A DNA stretch of 64,000 bases from Litchfieldella qijiaojingensis. Its GTDB lineage: Bacteria > Pseudomonadota > Gammaproteobacteria > Pseudomonadales > Halomonadaceae. Position numbers and translations under genes: made by a program. This document shows positions 34,181 to 41,554 of this stretch, piece by piece. The notes beneath the pieces were generated by a model. The model was not told the DNA's origin. It saw only the letters and a program-made list of their open reading frames with translations, and ran no database searches. Location of the stretch: NCBI RefSeq assembly GCF_014651875.1, contig NZ_BMXS01000005.1, positions 62,001-126,000 of the forward strand, in the 5' to 3' direction. The first letter of the stretch is position 1. Every line of letters starts with the position of its first letter.

Positions 34181-35560
34181 TCAGATAATCTCGAAGTAGC
34201 GGTCCAACTCCCAATCGGTGATGTGCTTGCGGAACTGCCGCTCCTCCCATTCGCGCGTCGCGGCGAAGTGCTCGACGAAGGCGTCGCCGAACAATTCCCG
34301 GGCCGCCTCGGAGGCCTTCAAGCGCTGGGCGGCTTCCCACAGGGTCCGCGGCAGGGCCTGGTGCTCGGGGTGGTCGAGTTCGTAGGCATTGCCCTTGACC
34401 TGCTCGTCTGGCTCGAGTTGGTGCTCGATGCCGTAAAGACCGGCACCGATGGCCGCAGCCAGTGCCAGATAAGGGTTGGCATCGGCGCTGCCGAGGCGGT
34501 ATTCGACTCGCTGCGACTTGTCGCTGCCGGGGATCACGCGCAGCGCCGTGGTGCGGTTCTCCACCCCCCAGGTGGCATCGGTAGGCGCCCAGAAGCCGGG
34601 GATCAGGCGCGTGTAGCTGTTGATGGTCGGTGCGAACATGGCCAGAAACTCCGGCATCAGCTTCTGCTGACCGGCCACGAAATGGCGCTGCACATCGCTC
34701 ATCTGATAGGGCTTCTCGGGATCGAAGAACGCCGACTTGCCACTGCCAATCTCCCGCAGCGACAGATGGATATGGCCACTCTGGCCCGGATAGTCAGGCG
34801 ACCACTTGGCCATGAAGGTGGCCATCAGACCACGGCGCTGGGCCCAGACTTTGGTAAAGACCTTGAACAACGCGCCCTTGTCGCCGGCCGCCAAGGCACC
34901 ATCCACGCCGATGGCCGCCTCGAGCACGCCGGGGCCGGTTTCGGTATGTAGCCCTTCGATCGGGAAATCCATGGTTTCCGCCAGCGCCAGCAACTCGCGA
35001 TAAAGCTCGCTGTGCACCGAGCTGCGCAGCATCGAATAGCCCATCATATCCGGCGTCAACGGTTTAAGATTGCGAAAGCCCTTCTCGCGCACCGACTCCG
35101 GTGTCTCCTGGAACATGAAGAACTCGTACTCCAGCGAGCCAAAGGCCTCGAAGCCCATCCCACGTCCGCGTTCCAGCACACGCTTCAATAACCCACGCGG
35201 GCAGAGTTCCTCGGCTGGACCAGCGAACTCGGCCAGGAACAGCAGCATATCGCCTTCGCAGGGCAGCTCACGGCAACTGTCGGGCACGATCTTCAGCGGC
35301 GCATCGGGATAGCCGGTATGCCAGCCGGTGAACTTGACGTTGTCGTAGAGTTCATCCTTGCTGTCCCAACCCAATACGACGTCGCAGAAGGCGAAACCGT
35401 CTTCCAGGGCCGAGAAGAACTTGTCACGCTGCATGTACTTGCCGAGCATCACGCCGTCAATGTCGAACATGCCCACCTTGACGTGGCTCAAGCCACGCTC
35501 CTCGACGATACGTCGGGCCTCTTCCGCGGTCTTGATGTCTCTCGCTTGCATTCGGCTCAT
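34181..35560 (-). CDS. Glutamine synthetase-like gamma-glutamyl-amine ligase (PuuA/GlnA4-like)
   Basis: A 459-residue member of the glutamine synthetase family. The catalytic core is visible: SLEYEFFMF near residue 150 (metal Glu), HTETGPGVLEAAIG near 215, SGHIHLSL near 265 (His and Glu region) and RVEYRLGSADANPYLALAA near 360. It lacks the adenylylation Tyr region of GlnA and ends in DWELDRYFEII, as in PuuA-type ligases, which join glutamate to amines such as putrescine, ethanolamine or isopropylamine. GAGGGTAGCTCG before the ATG at 35560 sets the start. The neighbouring alcohol and aldehyde dehydrogenases suggest an amino-alcohol substrate. Confidence 0.87.
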   Translation of the reverse strand: MSRMQARDIKTAEEARRIVEERGLSHVKVGMFDIDGVMLGKYMQRDKFFSALEDGFAFCDVVLGWDSKDELYDNVKFTGWHTGYPDAPLKIVPDSCRELPCEGDMLLFLAEFAGPAEELCPRGLLKRVLERGRGMGFEAFGSLEYEFFMFQETPESVREKGFRNLKPLTPDMMGYSMLRSSVHSELYRELLALAETMDFPIEGLHTETGPGVLEAAIGVDGALAAGDKGALFKVFTKVWAQRRGLMATFMAKWSPDYPGQSGHIHLSLREIGSGKSAFFDPEKPYQMSDVQRHFVAGQQKLMPEFLAMFAPTINSYTRLIPGFWAPTDATWGVENRTTALRVIPGSDKSQRVEYRLGSADANPYLALAAAIGAGLYGIEHQLEPDEQVKGNAYELDHPEHQALPRTLWEAAQRLKASEAARELFGDAFVEHFAATREWEERQFRKHITDWELDRYFEII

Positions 35561-35722
35561 CGAGCTACCCTCAATCTTGTCAGTTGTAAATACCAAAATA
35601 GGCGAGCATGACGGCGTACAACACGGGCCGACCACAGCGCCGCACTGACCACGATGCGCCCAGACAGTGTGAGTGGGGGTCATGACCAGGAGCAAACATC
35701 ATCAGTGGCGCTGACAGCATCG

Positions 35723-35748
35723 CTATCGAAAAGCTCGATAATGCACTC
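35723..35748. promoter_or_regulatory. Operator-like sequence, copy B, upstream of the ligase gene
   Basis: CTATCGA, five bases, TCGATA, one base, TGCACTC. It agrees with copy A at 40020-40045 at 22 of 26 positions. It lies 163 bases upstream of the ligase ATG and 58 bases beyond the LysR stop. The inner inverted repeat is like a LysR site. Recognition by the neighbouring LysR protein is inferred. Confidence 0.72.
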
Positions 35749-35805
35749 GCAGTGGGCATTTGGGGCTCCATTCAGCACCGGTACCGGGACTCTCCATCCG
35801 CCGTA

Positions 35806-36765
35806 TCAGCGCGAGGTGACGACATCGGACAGCACCCAAGGCAAGTGTCGCTCCAATTCGGCACGATAGCTGCGCTCCAAGAGGCGGCGGCTGTCGCGTG
35901 CCAGTTGCGAGGGCAGATCACCCAGTTCGTCGCGTCGAGCCACCAGTGTCAACTCACGACGCAACGGCTCGGTCGGCAGCGGCACTACCCTTACGTTCAA
36001 GCGATCGAGACCGGCCTGGTAGAGACACAATGGCGTGGTGATGGTCCAGCCAGCCCCGGAACTGACCAGGCTCAACACAGCGTAGGTATTGTCGAGATGC
36101 AGCCGAGCCGGTAATTCCATCTGATGGAGCCGCAGGTGCCGCTCGATGCTTTGCCCGATCAACGACTGCGGTGTGTAGCGTACGAAGTCCAGCTTCCGCG
36201 TCAGCCAGTGCAGGTTGTCGACCGGTCCGACCCAGTCGGCGGGCAGTACCAGCACGAAGGGCTCGCCAAGGATCGCATGACGCTCCAGGCCATCGTAGTT
36301 CTCCAGGCGATCGTCGGAGATGATGATATCCACGTGGCGGGTCAGCAGTGCATGGCCATGCATGTGGGACAGGCCGGTGGTCAGGGTATAGTCGCTGGTA
36401 TGGCGCTTGATGACGTCGATCAATGGCTGGCCCACGGCAGTGGCCAACGAATCCACCAGCGCCATGCGTACCTGATGCAAGCAACCGAACGCTCCCGAGA
36501 CCAACTCTCGCCGTGTGCTGCGCGCTTCGTTCAGTAGACGCTTGGCACGATCGTAGAAGAAACGACCGGCGCTGGTCGGTTCCAGCGGGCGTGAATGGCG
36601 GTTCAGCAGAGCCACTCCCATGGCCTCCTCGAGATTGGCCAGGCTCTGGGATACCGACGATTGCTTGAGGCCGAGACTCTCGGCCGCGGCGGTCTGGCTG
36701 CCACGTTCGAGGGTCTCGACGAAGATTTCCATGCTGCGCAGATCGAACCCGAAACCGCTACGCAT
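35806..36765 (-). CDS. LysR-family regulator of the TRAP/gamma-glutamyl cluster
   Basis: A 319-residue LysR protein with an HTH (GSQTAAAESLGLKQSSVSQSLANLEEAMGVALL near residue 20-50) and a full effector domain. The ATG at 36765 has AAGGAGAAAGGC upstream, so a 26-residue extension is rejected. It lies between the TRAP binding protein gene and the ligase gene, all on one strand, and the two matching operator-like sequences flank its gene set. Its effector could be the transported substrate or a gamma-glutamyl intermediate. Confidence 0.87.
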   Translation of the reverse strand: MRSGFGFDLRSMEIFVETLERGSQTAAAESLGLKQSSVSQSLANLEEAMGVALLNRHSRPLEPTSAGRFFYDRAKRLLNEARSTRRELVSGAFGCLHQVRMALVDSLATAVGQPLIDVIKRHTSDYTLTTGLSHMHGHALLTRHVDIIISDDRLENYDGLERHAILGEPFVLVLPADWVGPVDNLHWLTRKLDFVRYTPQSLIGQSIERHLRLHQMELPARLHLDNTYAVLSLVSSGAGWTITTPLCLYQAGLDRLNVRVVPLPTEPLRRELTLVARRDELGDLPSQLARDSRRLLERSYRAELERHLPWVLSDVVTSR

Positions 36766-36896
36766 GCCTTTCTCCTTAGCCCGGGAAGATGATCGCTCCA
36801 AGCCTATCCCGCATCCGACCGGGACACAGCCTGCCGAGAACACCTCGGCTCCAGAGCCATGTCAACGAAGCCTTCCCGGGCAGGTACCGATTCCGC

Positions 36897-37955
36897 TTAA
36901 CTGTAACGGTAGGGAGGACCCGCCTGCTGCATGGTCTGACGATAATCCTTGAGGATCTGCACGACGCGAGCGTTGATATCGCTTTGGGCGGCGATCTCGT
37001 CCCAGAACGACAAGGCCTCGTCCTCGATGGTCTGCCATTCGGACTCGGGAATCGAGGTCAATTCGAGCTTGCCTCCCGCAGTACGGTAGTGGGCCTCGCC
37101 CCACCAATACCAGTGCTGACGGTAATAGTGAGAGCTGTCCATGCACAGCTTGAACAGCGTCTTCAAGTGGTCGGGCAGCTCGTTCCAGCGCTCGGTATTG
37201 GCGAAGTAGGAACCCGACCAGGCCCCGGAGATATTGTTGGTCAGGTAGTAGCTGCAGACATCCGCCCAGCCCACGGTATAGGCCTCGGTGATCCCCGCCC
37301 AGGCGATGCCATCCAACTCGCGGGTCTGCATGGCCACCTCGATGTCCTCCCAGGGCAACGTCACCGGGACCACGCCGAAGCGCTGCAGGAAACGGCCCGC
37401 CGTGGGAAAGGTAAAGACGCGCTTGCCCTTGAGATCCTCCAGGGTGCGGACCGGCTCGCGGGTCACGAAGTTACACGGGTCCCACGAGCCCGCCCCCAGC
37501 CAGGTCACGCCCTCGACTTGGCCGTACGCTTCTTCCCAGATTTCCTTCAAACCGTAGTGATGGAACAGTGTCGGCACGTCCAGGCTGTAGCGCGAGGCAA
37601 ACGGGAAGTAGCCGCCGAACACCGAAACATCCACCGGGGCGGCGATGGAGTCGTCATCGCTCTGCACGGCGTCGATGGTCCCCCGCTGCATGGCACGGAA
37701 CAGCTCGCCGGTGGGCACCAGTTGGTCGGAATAATAGAGCTCGATCTCCATCTCGCCGTTGGCGGCCTTGTTGAAGGCATCGATCGACGGCTTGATGACG
37801 TGTTCGGCCAGCGCGGGGCCGGCATAGGTCTGCAGCCGCCAGCGGATCGGACTGCGCGACTGGGCATGCACATAGGGGGCGGACAGGGTCGTGGCACCCA
37901 CGGTCGCGGCCGTGGCCAACCCCGCTTTCTTGAGAAAATCGCGTCTATTGGTCAT
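36897..37955 (-). CDS. dctP: TRAP transporter substrate-binding protein (DctP family, 2-oxo acid type)
   Basis: A 352-residue periplasmic protein with a twin-arginine signal (NRRDFLKKAGLATAATVG, cut near YVHAQ). The body has the DctP hallmarks, such as the Arg-containing LKGKRVFTFPTAGRFLQRFGV near residue 175, which binds the carboxylate, and ELDGIAWAGITEAYTVGW near 215. It resembles the TakP-like subgroup for 2-oxo acids, so a carboxylate ligand is expected, but the exact one is unknown. The gene is 134 bases downstream of dctM. Confidence 0.87.
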   Translation of the reverse strand: MTNRRDFLKKAGLATAATVGATTLSAPYVHAQSRSPIRWRLQTYAGPALAEHVIKPSIDAFNKAANGEMEIELYYSDQLVPTGELFRAMQRGTIDAVQSDDDSIAAPVDVSVFGGYFPFASRYSLDVPTLFHHYGLKEIWEEAYGQVEGVTWLGAGSWDPCNFVTREPVRTLEDLKGKRVFTFPTAGRFLQRFGVVPVTLPWEDIEVAMQTRELDGIAWAGITEAYTVGWADVCSYYLTNNISGAWSGSYFANTERWNELPDHLKTLFKLCMDSSHYYRQHWYWWGEAHYRTAGGKLELTSIPESEWQTIEDEALSFWDEIAAQSDINARVVQILKDYRQTMQQAGPPYRYS

Positions 37956-38089
37956 GTCACTTCATTCCTGGTCAGTAGTCCATTGTTGTTGTTGCCTGAA
38001 GCGTGGTATGCGTAGGGATCTCCTGCGTAAGCACCTCCTTTGCCGTCGTCTGTCCTCGGTCATGGCGTCGACCCGTTCAATCGGAGTCG

Positions 38090-39409
38090 CTAGCCGTAAT
38101 ACATCTCCGGTAGCCATAGTGCGATCTGCGGGAAGGCCGTCACCAGCGCCAACCCCAGGATCATGATCGCCACGAACGGCCATACGCTGCGGTAGATGTC
38201 GCTGAGCGAAACCTCGGGAGGCGCCATGGCGCGCATCAGGAACAGGTTGTAACCGAACGGCGGCGTCATGTAGGCGATTTGCACGGTGATGGTATAAAGC
38301 ACGCCGTACCACACCGGATCGAACCCCAGGCTCATCACCAGCGGCACGTATAGCGGTGCCACGATCACCAGCATGGCGGTGTCGTCGAGGAACATGCCCA
38401 TCAGGATGTAGGAAAGCTGCATCATCAGCAGGACTTCCCAGGGCCCCATGCCCAACCGGTCGAGGAAGACGTTTTCGATCGCCCGTACCGCGCCCAGGCC
38501 ATCGAAGACGGCGCCGAAGCACAATGCCGCTAGGATGATCCACATGAACATGCAACTGATCGCCAGTGTCTTGCGAATGGTCTCCTCAATGACATGGCGC
38601 GTCAGCCGACGCTTGACCAGGGCCGCCAGGGTCGCCGCGGTGGCGCCGAAGGCCGAGCTCTCGACCAGGCTGGTCACCCCGAGCAGGAATAGACCGGTCA
38701 TGGCGAAGAAGATCAATAACGGCAGGATGCCCGCGCGCAGCAGCTTGAGCTTTTCGCCAAGTGCCATCTGCCGCTCCTCCTCGGGTAGGGTCGGCCCCAG
38801 GTTCGGCTGGATTCGACAACGAACCACGATATAGAGGACGAACAGCGTCGCCAGCAGCAGCCCGGGGAGAGCGCCGGCCAACCACAGCTTGCCCACCGGC
38901 TGTCGGGCGATCATGCCGTAGAGCACCAGTACCACGCTGGGCGGCACCAGGATACCCAGCGAGCTGCCGGCCTGAATGACCCCGGTGACCATGATCTTGT
39001 CATAACCGCGCCGTAGCAGTTCCGGCAACGCGATGCTGGCCCCGATCGCCATACCGGCCACGCTCAGGCCGTTCATGGCCGACACCACCACCATCAGGCC
39101 GATGGTGCCCACCGCCAGCCCGCCCTTGAGCGAGCCTGTCCACACATGGAACATCTCGTAGAGATCGCCGGCGATCCCCGACTCGGAAAGCATGTAGCCC
39201 ATGTAGATGAACAGCGGCAGGGTCAGCAGCGGATACCAGTTGAGCAGTACGAAACTGGCGTTGAACGGCATCTCGATGGCGCCGTCTCCCCACAGCAGCA
39301 GTGCCGAAGCCGCGCCGACGAAGCCGATGACCCCGAACACTCGCTGGCCGGTCAACAGCAACAGCATCATGGTCGAGAACATCATCAGCGCGATCATTTC
39401 ATAGCTCAT
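38090..39409 (-). CDS. dctM: TRAP transporter large permease (DctM)
   Basis: A 439-residue, 11-12 helix inner-membrane protein of the ion-transporter superfamily. Typical segments include LPLFIYMGYMLSESGIAGDLY near residue 70, GSSLGILVPPSVVLVLYG near 150 and MGMFLDDTAMLVIVAPLYVP near 350. The ATG at 39409 overlaps the dctQ stop (ATGA); the longer open frame upstream reads across dctQ and is spurious. It moves substrate delivered by DctP using a sodium gradient. Confidence 0.92.
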   Translation of the reverse strand: MSYEMIALMMFSTMMLLLLTGQRVFGVIGFVGAASALLLWGDGAIEMPFNASFVLLNWYPLLTLPLFIYMGYMLSESGIAGDLYEMFHVWTGSLKGGLAVGTIGLMVVVSAMNGLSVAGMAIGASIALPELLRRGYDKIMVTGVIQAGSSLGILVPPSVVLVLYGMIARQPVGKLWLAGALPGLLLATLFVLYIVVRCRIQPNLGPTLPEEERQMALGEKLKLLRAGILPLLIFFAMTGLFLLGVTSLVESSAFGATAATLAALVKRRLTRHVIEETIRKTLAISCMFMWIILAALCFGAVFDGLGAVRAIENVFLDRLGMGPWEVLLMMQLSYILMGMFLDDTAMLVIVAPLYVPLVMSLGFDPVWYGVLYTITVQIAYMTPPFGYNLFLMRAMAPPEVSLSDIYRSVWPFVAIMILGLALVTAFPQIALWLPEMYYG

Positions 39410-39918
39410 GTCAGGGTCTCCCCCCGGGCCCGGGCCAGGTCCTTGAAGAAGGAGGAGATCGCCTGCAACAGCATCAGCAGGATGCCGAATGACATGATGA
39501 TCTTGATCGGCGCCAGTGGTGGTGCCCAGGACGAGTAGTTGCGCTGCCCGTATTCCAGCGCGTATTGGGTGCTGGAAATGCCGCCCATCAGCAGCGCCAC
39601 CAGGAAGAAGATCAGGAACAGGATGGTGATGGCATCCACCACGGCCTTGGTTCTGTCCGACCAACGGCTATAGAACAGATCCATCCTCACGTGGGCATTC
39701 ATCTGCATGGCGTAGGCACCGCCCAGCAGGTAGTAGGCCACCATCATGAACTGCGACATTTCCACGCCCCAGATGAGGGGGCTATTGAACACCGACCGCG
39801 AAGCGGAGGCATATAGCATGAGACCGATCATCGCGAAGATCATATACATGACCAGACGGCCCACGCGGCGGTTGAACGCATCCACATAGTAGACATAGCG
39901 TTTTATTGTTCTTGGCAT
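39406..39918 (-). CDS. dctQ: TRAP transporter small permease (DctQ)
   Basis: A 170-residue protein with four predicted helices and the DctQ pattern ASRSVFNSPLIWGVEMSQFMMV near residue 40, followed by the conserved NAHVRMDLFYSRW near 73. It is the first gene of the TRAP operon. Copy A of the operator-like sequence lies 102 bases upstream. Confidence 0.9.
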   Translation of the reverse strand: MPRTIKRYVYYVDAFNRRVGRLVMYMIFAMIGLMLYASASRSVFNSPLIWGVEMSQFMMVAYYLLGGAYAMQMNAHVRMDLFYSRWSDRTKAVVDAITILFLIFFLVALLMGGISSTQYALEYGQRNYSSWAPPLAPIKIIMSFGILLMLLQAISSFFKDLARARGETLT

Positions 39919-40019
39919 CGCGTCTCGTTGTCCCTATGGCTGGTAACAATTCGATACGCCTCAGTGTTTGCAGAGGTTCTGGAAAACCGCAATAAACATC
40001 AGTAACGGTGACGCCCCGG

Positions 40020-40045
40020 CTATCGATAAAATCGATAGTGCACTC
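40020..40045. promoter_or_regulatory. Operator-like sequence, copy A, upstream of dctQ
   Basis: Contains the perfect inverted repeat CTATCGAT, AAA, ATCGATAG (40020-40038) followed by TGCACTC after one T base of the repeat edge. It shares 22 of 26 bases with copy B at 35723-35748, in the same orientation. It sits in the 219-base gap between the divergent dctQ and cyclotransferase-like genes and could serve both. Confidence 0.75.
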
Positions 40046-40137
40046 ATCGAGTGCCTTGTGGTCTGACGATTTCACCATGATGCAGCAAGTCGAAGGCTCG
40101 GTTCTGAAGCCGTTCACAAGCGCCCGGGAGGATAGCG

Positions 40138-40635
40138 ATGACACATCTCCTGTTCGTCTACGGCACACTGAAGCGCGGTTTCACCAACCATGGGCCCTAC
40201 ATGACGACGGCCACTTTTCTCGATACGGCAAAGACCTGTGACACCTTTCCCCTCGTACTGCATGGCGCCGACTACACGCCGGTATTGATCGATGCTCAAG
40301 GACGCGGCCATCGGGTAAAAGGCGAGCTGTATCGGGTCGACAATCCAACCCTGGATAAACTCGACCGGCTGGAAGGTGTCAATGAACGAGATGGCTATCG
40401 CCGCCGGCGGCTGGCCGTCACCGACAGTCAAGGCGGCATGCGCTCCGTGTGGGGGTATTTCAAGTCGCCTGCCGAGGTGGAGGACGTCAGGAGCAAGCCA
40501 CTGGCCGTCTACGATGAGCGCCATGATCGTCCACCTTACGGTAATATCGGCACGCTTGAGGGCAGGCCCCGCAACCCTCGGGAAGTGCTGAATAAATTCA
40601 GTGCTTCCCCGTCATCGATTACAGACTGGAGGTAA
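40138..40635 (+). CDS. Gamma-glutamylcyclotransferase-family protein (AIG2/GGACT-like)
   Basis: A 165-residue protein with the fold signature LFVYGTLKRGFTNHG at residues 5-19 (glutamyl-binding loop YGTLKxG) and LDKLDRLEGV near 80 with the candidate catalytic Glu. Family members release 5-oxoproline from gamma-glutamyl compounds; the GGACT branch acts on gamma-glutamylamines, which would fit the adjacent ligase cluster, but YtfP-like proteins of unknown role look similar. GGGAGGATAGCG precedes the ATG. It diverges from dctQ and ends two bases before the TraX-like gene. Confidence 0.8.
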   Translation: MTHLLFVYGTLKRGFTNHGPYMTTATFLDTAKTCDTFPLVLHGADYTPVLIDAQGRGHRVKGELYRVDNPTLDKLDRLEGVNERDGYRRRRLAVTDSQGGMRSVWGYFKSPAEVEDVRSKPLAVYDERHDRPPYGNIGTLEGRPRNPREVLNKFSASPSSITDWR

Positions 40636-40637
40636 CG

Positions 40638-41438
40638 ATGTCCACATCAGCCACCGCCATGCCCGGTGCCATACGCCCTTCCTCGAGCTGGACCGGCTGG
40701 GGACAGTGGCTGGCGCTTGTCACCATGACGATCGACCACCTGACCCGTTATGTCGTACCGGCAAGCTGGGACCTGACCTGGGCGGAAACATCCATCGGAC
40801 GCATCGCTTTCCCTCTGTTCGCCGCCATGGTCGCCTGGCACGCCCTGTTCAATACCCGTAACCCGTTGCGTTACGCACGCCGTATCCTGGTGATCGGCGT
40901 GATCGCCCAGTTTCCCTACATGCTGATGCCCAGGGCTTCCGACGCCCTGATCCTCAATATCTGCTTCACCCTGGCGGCCGGCCTCGCCTGGGGTGCCTGG
41001 TGGCGCGAACTGCTCGAGCGCCACCGCGACCAGGAACTGAGCTCTGGTTGGCTGGCCTCGGGGATGGCGGCTTCGCTGGTGGTATGGATGCTGCTAGGCA
41101 ATTGGGTGGAATACGGCCATCACGGTCTGCTACTGGTGCCGCTGTACATGCTTGCCATGCATCACCTGAGCCATACAGGAGAAACGCTGACCGAACGCCT
41201 GCTGGCGGTGAGCGCCACCCTGCCCGTGCTGATCGTCGCCGGGTTGATGAACAGCAGCGACATGGCCAAGTCCTTCACCGTGGCCACCTGCCTGCTGATA
41301 TTGCTGCTGTCGGCCGGTGCCGCACGCCATGTTCCCGAGATCACCATGAAGATGCCTCGCCGCTTGTGGCTGGCGTGGTATCCCGGCCACTTCGCCGCCA
41401 TCGCACTGTGGTTGTGGTTGGCCGGAGGGCTGAGTTGA
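40638..41438 (+). CDS. TraX family membrane protein
   Basis: A 266-residue inner-membrane protein with about seven helices. TraX motifs are visible: LVTMTIDHLTRYV near residue 28, GRIAFPLFAAMVAW near 54, LNICFTLAAGLAWG near 105 and LWLAWYPGHFAAIALW near the C-terminus. Plasmid F TraX acetylates pilin, but chromosomal copies are common and are not tied to conjugation; no conjugation genes are nearby. GGAGGTAACG precedes the ATG. Confidence 0.85.
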   Translation: MSTSATAMPGAIRPSSSWTGWGQWLALVTMTIDHLTRYVVPASWDLTWAETSIGRIAFPLFAAMVAWHALFNTRNPLRYARRILVIGVIAQFPYMLMPRASDALILNICFTLAAGLAWGAWWRELLERHRDQELSSGWLASGMAASLVVWMLLGNWVEYGHHGLLLVPLYMLAMHHLSHTGETLTERLLAVSATLPVLIVAGLMNSSDMAKSFTVATCLLILLLSAGAARHVPEITMKMPRRLWLAWYPGHFAAIALWLWLAGGLS

Positions 41439-41466
41439 GGCTCATCCGAGCCCGCTGGACACTTTC

Positions 41467-41495
41467 CTGACATCGGACTGCCATCATCCGTTCAT
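41467..41495 (+). promoter_or_regulatory. Pho box (PhoB site) upstream of phoX
   Basis: Three direct 7-mers spaced by four bases: CTGACAT (41467), CTGCCAT (41478) and CGTTCAT (41489), compared with the consensus CTGTCAT repeat every 11 bases. It lies 60-90 bases upstream of the phoX ATG. Confidence 0.75.
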
Positions 41496-41554
41496 GCTAA
41501 TGCAACAAAAGCTTCCGACCATGAGGCTCCCGTGACTTCATGAGAGGCAGGACG

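Noticed and set aside
36789-38015. 408-codon open frame on the plus strand
   Set aside because: Antisense to the TRAP binding protein gene, with no family likeness; the minus-strand product has a TAT signal and a clear DctP fold.
40638-41438. TraX gene as evidence of a conjugative element
   Set aside because: No relaxase, mating-pair or integrase gene is present; chromosomal TraX-family genes are common without such context.
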